From NCBI GenBank assembly GCA_946623195.1, contig CAMOQW010000055.1, forward strand, positions 1 through 11,211: 11,211 bases of DNA, read 5' to 3'. Shown one piece after another: positions 7,852 through 11,211 of the stretch (its first letter is position 1; every line of letters starts with the position of its first letter). This DNA is from an uncultured Prevotella sp. (GTDB lineage Bacteria; Bacteroidota; Bacteroidia; Bacteroidales; Bacteroidaceae). The translations under genes were made by a program, and so were the position numbers. Below the pieces are notes generated by a model. That model was not told the origin of the DNA and ran no database searches. It was given only the letters and a program-made list of their open reading frames with translations.

Positions 7852-8397
7852 TTAATAATTCTCGGCTTTCACCTGGAAGTAAGCCTGCGGATGGTTACAG
7901 ACGGGACACTCGTCGGGGGCCTTCTTGCCGATGACGATGTGGCCGCAGTTGGCACACTGCCAGATGACGTCGCCTTCCTTCGAGAAGACGCGCTCCTTGC
8001 GGATGTTGTCCAGCAACTTGCGGTAACGCTCTTCGTGCTCCTTCTCAATCTTGGCTACGCCTTCAAACTTGTCGGCAATCTCGTCGAAGCCTTCTTCGCG
8101 GGCCTCGCGGGCCATGCGGGCATACATGTCGGTCCACTCGAAGTTCTCGCCGTTGGCGGCAGCCTCCAGATTCTCGGGTGTCGACTTGATGGCGCCGCCT
8201 TCCAGGAGCTTGAACCACATCTTGGCGTGCTCCTTCTCGTTGGCAGCGGTCTCCTCGAAGATGGCGGCTATCTGCACGTAGCCGTCCTTCTTGGCCTTCG
8301 ATGCCCAGTAAGTGTACTTGTTTCTGGCCTGCGACTCGCCGGCGAAGGCTTCCTGCAGGTTCTTTTCGGTTTTCGTTCCTTTTAGTTCTTTCATCAT
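7852..8397 (-). CDS. rbr: Rubrerythrin
   Basis: Cytoplasmic non-haem iron peroxidase that reduces hydrogen peroxide in anaerobes. The N-terminal ferritin-like four-helix bundle (about 1-140) carries the diiron ligand motifs: E21 in FAGESQAR, E54-x-x-H57 in ANEKEH, E98/E101 in REARE, and E118-x-x-H121 in IEKEH. The C-terminal rubredoxin-like domain has one mononuclear iron site with four Cys in two CxxC pairs, C148/C151 (CANC) and C164/C167 (CPVC). At 181 aa it is slightly shorter than the approximately 190 aa of classical members. The order, diiron then rubredoxin, is the classical one. It lies 38 nt downstream of ansA on the same strand; the gap has only a weak AT-rich promoter-like stretch, so read-through from ansA is possible. 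Tandem ATG codons (8397, 8394) leave the start uncertain by one residue. Confidence 0.96.
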   Translation of the reverse strand: MMKELKGTKTEKNLQEAFAGESQARNKYTYWASKAKKDGYVQIAAIFEETAANEKEHAKMWFKLLEGGAIKSTPENLEAAANGENFEWTDMYARMAREAREEGFDEIADKFEGVAKIEKEHEERYRKLLDNIRKERVFSKEGDVIWQCANCGHIVIGKKAPDECPVCNHPQAYFQVKAENY

Positions 8398-8424
8398 CGT
8401 AATTGTTTAGTTTATAAATAGGGA

Positions 8425-8450
8425 TTGTAGGGTTGTTAGGGGTTGTAGGG
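8425..8450. repeat. Short imperfect tandem repeat at the 3' end of ansA
   Basis: Three back-to-back units read on the + strand: TTGTAGGG (8425-8432), TTGTTAGGGG (8433-8442) and TTGTAGGG (8443-8450). The middle unit contains the ansA stop codon, so the repeat spans the last codons of ansA (ending PYNP) and the start of the gap before rubrerythrin. It may be a simple slippage product. Confidence 0.6.
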
Positions 8451-9485
8451 TGTCCTGGGGAGGGTGATTTCACCCCGTATGCTGCGGTTCATCATCTCGC
8501 GCACTTGGACTGGGTCGCTGTAGTGCGACTGGAGGAACATGAGCTTGGTGACGGCACTTTCTACCGTTGAATCGTAGCCGCTCACCACGCCGGCCTCTTG
8601 CAGGTGGTAGCCCGTATCGTAGCGGCTCATCTCTACGGCCCCCTGCATGCACTGGCTGATGTTGACGATCACCTTGCCGTTCTTGGTACCTTCGCGGAGG
8701 GCATTCAGCAGCCAGGGACTCTGTGGGGCATTGCCCGAGCCGAAGGTGCGCATGACGATGGCCTTCAGATTGGGCGTGTGGATGATGTGGCGGATGAGGT
8801 CTTCGCGGATGCCCGGAAACAGCGAGAAGATGATGACGTTGTTGTCGAGCCGGAAGTGGGGCTTCATAGGCCGGTTCCAGTCGGGCGTCAACATACGGTG
8901 GCGGTGGTAGGTGATGTTGACACCGGCATCCACCAGGTGCGGATAGTTGAACGACTCGAAAGCATTGAACTCTTCGGCACTCTGCTTGGTGGTGCGGTTG
9001 CCGCGCAGCAGATGGCCCCCGAAGTAGATGCCTACCTCAGGCACCATGGCATGACCCTCGTCGTCCTTGGCTGCGGCTATCTCCACTGCCGTAATCAGGT
9101 TTTCTTTGCCGTCGGTGCGCAACTGTCCTATGGGCAACTGGCTACCGGTGAAGACGACTGGCTTGGTCAGGTTCTCCAGCATGTAGGAGAGAGCCGATGC
9201 CGTGTAGGCCATCGTGTCGGTGCCGTGCAGCACTACGAAGCCGTCGTACTGCGCATAGCGGTCGGCAATACAATGGCTCAGGTCGGTCCACAGGCGCGGC
9301 GACATGTCGCTGGAGTCGATAGGCGGCTGAAACTGGAAGGTGTCGATGCGGGTGTCAAACTGCTCCAGCTCGGGCACACGCTGCAGCAGGTGCTCGAAGT
9401 CGAACGGCTCCAGCGCCCCCGTCAGCGGATTGCGGTTCATGCCGATGGTTCCGCCGGTATAAATGAGCAGCACTTTGTTTTGCAT
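8436..9485 (-). CDS. ansA: Type I (cytoplasmic) L-asparaginase
   Basis: Hydrolyses L-asparagine to L-aspartate and ammonia in the cytoplasm. There is no signal peptide, which separates it from the periplasmic type II enzymes. Catalytic motifs match E. coli AnsA closely: YTGGTIGM with T13 as first active-site Thr, LHGTDTMAYTASALS with T89 and D90, and RGNRTTK with K167. Further conserved blocks are TGSQLPI (113-119), FPGI (223-226), GSGNAPQ (249-255) and NISQCMQG (275-282). At 349 aa it is near the family length of about 340; the extra residues are mainly a short basic/proline tail (TLPRTPYNP). It is transcribed toward rubrerythrin and divergently from uxaC. The start is well fixed because TGGTIG begins at residue 10 and the next Met is inside the motif region. 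The promoter lies very close to the ATG, suggesting an almost leaderless mRNA. Confidence 0.96.
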   Translation of the reverse strand: MQNKVLLIYTGGTIGMNRNPLTGALEPFDFEHLLQRVPELEQFDTRIDTFQFQPPIDSSDMSPRLWTDLSHCIADRYAQYDGFVVLHGTDTMAYTASALSYMLENLTKPVVFTGSQLPIGQLRTDGKENLITAVEIAAAKDDEGHAMVPEVGIYFGGHLLRGNRTTKQSAEEFNAFESFNYPHLVDAGVNITYHRHRMLTPDWNRPMKPHFRLDNNVIIFSLFPGIREDLIRHIIHTPNLKAIVMRTFGSGNAPQSPWLLNALREGTKNGKVIVNISQCMQGAVEMSRYDTGYHLQEAGVVSGYDSTVESAVTKLMFLQSHYSDPVQVREMMNRSIRGEITLPRTPYNP

Positions 9486-9489
9486 GATG

Positions 9490-9521
9490 CAAAGGTACGA
9501 AGAAACGGACGAAAAACCAAA
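9490..9521 (-). promoter_or_regulatory. Bacteroidetes promoter of ansA
   Basis: On the minus strand this reads TTTG (9518-9521), a 20-nt spacer, then TACCTTTG (9490-9497). Both the -33 and the -7 consensus elements match exactly, making this the best promoter in the window. The -7 box ends only 4 nt before the ansA ATG. Confidence 0.75.
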
Positions 9522-9562
9522 TTTTCAGGTAGAATCCTTTACGGAGTCCGGAAAATAATACA

Positions 9563-9576
9563 TAAACGTTTACGTT
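9563..9576. promoter_or_regulatory. Palindromic operator candidate between ansA and uxaC
   Basis: TAAACGTTTA (9563-9572) is a perfect 10-bp palindrome with the central CG typical of LacI-family operators. It overlaps a second inverted repeat, AACGT-TT-ACGTT (9565-9576). It lies 55 bp upstream of the uxaC -7 box and about 40 bp upstream of the ansA -33 box, so it could act on either gene. The regulator is unknown and is not encoded here. Confidence 0.35.
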
Positions 9577-9627
9577 AATTTTTCTTCAAAATTCGGGAAA
9601 TGTTGCAGCAGTATGGATTTTATTCGC

Positions 9628-9635
9628 TATCTTTG
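9628..9635 (+). promoter_or_regulatory. Bacteroidetes -7 promoter element of uxaC
   Basis: TATCTTTG matches TAnnTTTG. A TGTTG stretch at 9601-9605 sits 22 nt upstream and is a fair -33 candidate. The predicted leader to the ATG at 9679 is about 40 nt and AT-rich, with no clear Shine-Dalgarno, as usual in Bacteroidetes. Confidence 0.65.
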
Positions 9636-9678
9636 CATCCAATTGTAGATAACATCACTAAAACAAACCTTATTTAAT

Positions 9679-11085
9679 ATGAAGCAATTCAATGACAAAA
9701 ATTTCGTCTTAGAGACCGAGGTGGCTCAGGACCTGTACCACAATCATGCGGCCAAGATGCCCATCATCGACTATCACTGTCACCTGATTCCCGAGATGGT
9801 GGCCAACGACCATCGTTTCAAGAGCATCACTGAGTTGTGGCTGGGTGGCGACCACTACAAGTGGCGTGCCATGCGCACCAACGGTGTTGACGAGAAATAT
9901 TGCACCGGCAAGGATACTAGCGACTGGGAGAAGTTTGAGAAGTGGGCCGAGACCGTGCCCTACACCCTGCGCAACCCGCTGTATCACTGGACTCACTTGG
10001 AGCTGAAGACAGCCTTCGGTATCGAGAAGCTGCTGTCGCCCAAGACCGCCCGTGAGATTTTCGATGAGTGCAACGAGAAACTGAAGCAGCCCGAATTCTC
10101 GGCCCGTGGTCTGATGAAGCACTACAACGTGGAGTGTGTCTGCACTACCGACGATCCCGTTGACGACCTGCACAACCACATCGAGTATGCTAAGCACAAG
10201 GCTCAGGACGACCCCATCATGATTCCAGCCTGGCGTCCCGACAAGGCCATGAACATTGAGAAGCCTGAGTTCTCGGCCTACGTGAACCAGTTGGAGCAGG
10301 TGAGCGGAGTTACCATCACCAAGTTTGCCGACATGGTGGATGCCCTGAAGAAGCGCCATGAGTTCTTCGAGGCTCAGGGTTCGAAGCTCTCTGACCATGG
10401 CATCGAGGAGTTCTACGATGAGGAGTACACCGATTCGCAGATTGAGACCATCTTCGAGAAGGCTATGCGCGGCCAGCAGCTCTCGAACCTGGAGATTCGC
10501 CAGTACAAGAACTGCTTCCTGACCGTGATGGCCGAGATGGATGCCGATGCCGACTGGACGCAGCAGTTCCACTACGGTGCTATCCGCAACAACAATACCA
10601 AGATGTACAACCAGCTGGGTCCCGACACGGGCTTCGACTCTATCGGCGAGTTCAACACCGCCAAGGCCATGTCGAAGTTCCTGAACAAGCTGAACATGGA
10701 GGGCAAACTCACACGTACCATCTTATATACCCTGAACCCCTGTGCCAACGAGGTTATTGCCACGATGCTGGGTAACTTCCAGGGTGGCGAGCCTGGCAAG
10801 ATACAGTTTGGCTCGGGCTGGTGGTTCAACGACCAGATGGATGGCATGATCAAGCAGATGAACGCCCTCAGCGTGCTGGGTCTGCTGAGCCGTTTTGTGG
10901 GTATGCTGACCGATTCGCGCTCGTTCCTCAGCTATCCGCGCCACGAGTACTTCCGCCGCATCCTTTGCAACCTGCTGGGCAACGACGTGGAGAAAGGCTT
11001 GTTGCCTGACGACCGCGAACTACTGGGCAAGATGGTGGAAGACATCTCCTACAACAACGCTCGACGCTATTTCAAGTTCTATTAA
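9679..11085 (+). CDS. uxaC: Glucuronate (uronate) isomerase
   Basis: Cytoplasmic isomerase converting D-glucuronate to D-fructuronate and D-galacturonate to D-tagaturonate, the first step of hexuronate catabolism from pectin or glucuronoxylan. It belongs to the amidohydrolase superfamily (TIM barrel). Diagnostic motifs are DYHCHL (31-36, with metal-binding H33/H35), the block LYHWTHLELK (101-110), CTTDDP (155-160), QFHYGAIRNNN (296-306), and the family hallmark MLTDSRSFLSYPRHEYFRR (409-427). Length, 468 aa, is normal for UxaC. It stands alone: no uxaA/B, uxuA/B or transporter genes flank it here, so the rest of the pathway must be elsewhere. It has its own promoter at 9628-9635, a palindromic operator candidate further upstream, and an intrinsic terminator directly after the stop. 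Confidence 0.97.
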   Translation: MKQFNDKNFVLETEVAQDLYHNHAAKMPIIDYHCHLIPEMVANDHRFKSITELWLGGDHYKWRAMRTNGVDEKYCTGKDTSDWEKFEKWAETVPYTLRNPLYHWTHLELKTAFGIEKLLSPKTAREIFDECNEKLKQPEFSARGLMKHYNVECVCTTDDPVDDLHNHIEYAKHKAQDDPIMIPAWRPDKAMNIEKPEFSAYVNQLEQVSGVTITKFADMVDALKKRHEFFEAQGSKLSDHGIEEFYDEEYTDSQIETIFEKAMRGQQLSNLEIRQYKNCFLTVMAEMDADADWTQQFHYGAIRNNNTKMYNQLGPDTGFDSIGEFNTAKAMSKFLNKLNMEGKLTRTILYTLNPCANEVIATMLGNFQGGEPGKIQFGSGWWFNDQMDGMIKQMNALSVLGLLSRFVGMLTDSRSFLSYPRHEYFRRILCNLLGNDVEKGLLPDDRELLGKMVEDISYNNARRYFKFY

Positions 11086-11095
11086 AAATAAGAGT

Positions 11096-11128
11096 TGGCT
11101 AACCCTCGCAAGGTTAGCCATTTTTTTT
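11096..11128 (+). terminator. Intrinsic terminator of uxaC
   Basis: A perfect 9-bp stem, TGGCTAACC (11096-11104) with GGTTAGCCA (11112-11120), closes a 7-nt loop (CTCGCAA) and is followed by eight T (11121-11128). It begins 10 nt after the uxaC stop codon. Confidence 0.95.
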
Positions 11129-11149
11129 GATGCTATTTGTCAAGAAAAA

Positions 11150-11211
11150 CGAGGTTACGGCTCACTCATAGTGAGCCGTAACCTCGCTATGAGTGAGCCG
11201 TAACCTCGCTA
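11150..11211. repeat. Inverted plus tandem direct repeat, cut by the window end
   Basis: A 17-bp core, AGTGAGCCGTAACCTCG, occurs twice in direct orientation (11170-11186 and 11192-11208) and once inverted (11150-11166). The direct copies belong to a 22-bp tandem unit (core plus CTATG); the second unit is cut after 20 bases by the window edge. The inverted copy forms a perfect 17-bp stem with the first direct copy around a CAT loop, or a 20-bp stem (11150-11169 with 11189-11208) with the second. It follows the uxaC terminator and has no T tract after the stem within the window. Its full extent, and any gene beyond it, cannot be seen. Confidence 0.92.

Noticed and set aside
8398..8435. A dedicated rubrerythrin promoter (TATTTATA-like stretch on the minus strand).
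   Set aside because: It matches the -7 consensus poorly and there is no -33 element at a suitable distance, so I did not annotate it.
8598..9578. A 326-codon open frame antisense to ansA.
   Set aside because: It is a mirror of the ansA codon bias; AnsA motifs on the other strand are unambiguous and the antisense peptide resembles no known family.
9709..10572. A 287-codon open frame antisense to uxaC.
   Set aside because: uxaC is full length with all family motifs; the antisense frame looks like a low-complexity shadow rich in Leu, Val and Gly.
11150..11211. Repeats at the right edge as a CRISPR array.
   Set aside because: The direct copies are almost adjacent (22-bp period, 5-nt joints), there are no spacers of 25-40 bp, and one copy is inverted.

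Overview
The window looks like a chromosomal segment of a Bacteroidales bacterium, most likely Prevotella or a close relative. This is inferred from Bacteroidetes-type promoters (TAnnTTTG at -7), the lack of clear Shine-Dalgarno sequences before most genes, a lipoprotein with a Bacteroidetes-like acidic stretch after the lipid-bearing Cys, and the gene content: GH31 and GH35 glycosidases, a DPP IV-type S9 peptidase, rubrerythrin, type I asparaginase and UxaC. The genus is a judgement, not a measurement.

Layout: a secreted GH31 alpha-glycosidase (2-2431, +) converges on a secreted GH35 beta-galactosidase-family enzyme (2571-4625, -). The 139-nt gap between them can fold into a long nested imperfect hairpin and is also open as a 49-codon frame. 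From a divergent promoter region (about 4626-4756) a lipoprotein of unknown function (4757-5587, +) is followed after 25 nt by a dipeptidyl peptidase IV (5613-7817, +), probably in one transcript. A strong, apparently bidirectional terminator (7820-7848) separates this pair from rubrerythrin (7852-8397, -), which lies 38 nt downstream of the type I L-asparaginase gene ansA (8436-9485, -). A second divergent promoter region (9486-9678) drives ansA leftward and uxaC (9679-11085, +) rightward, and contains a palindromic operator candidate. uxaC ends at a textbook intrinsic terminator. The last 62 bases hold an unusual repeat made of one inverted and at least two direct copies, cut by the window edge.

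How the genes may work together: GH31 plus GH35 would remove alpha-linked xylose or glucose and beta-linked galactose from plant glycan oligosaccharides, a combination known from xyloglucan side-chain breakdown. UxaC feeds hexuronates from pectin or glucuronoxylan into central metabolism. DPP IV and asparaginase handle peptides and amino acids, and rubrerythrin protects an anaerobe from peroxide. No SusC/SusD pair, integrase, transposase, CRISPR array, tRNA or rRNA is visible, so this is not a complete polysaccharide utilization locus or an obvious mobile island. I see no convincing new multi-gene system. The most unusual signals are the repeat at the right edge, the structured gap between the two glycosidases, and the lipoprotein with two similar halves. 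No gene-free stretch exceeds 200 bases.
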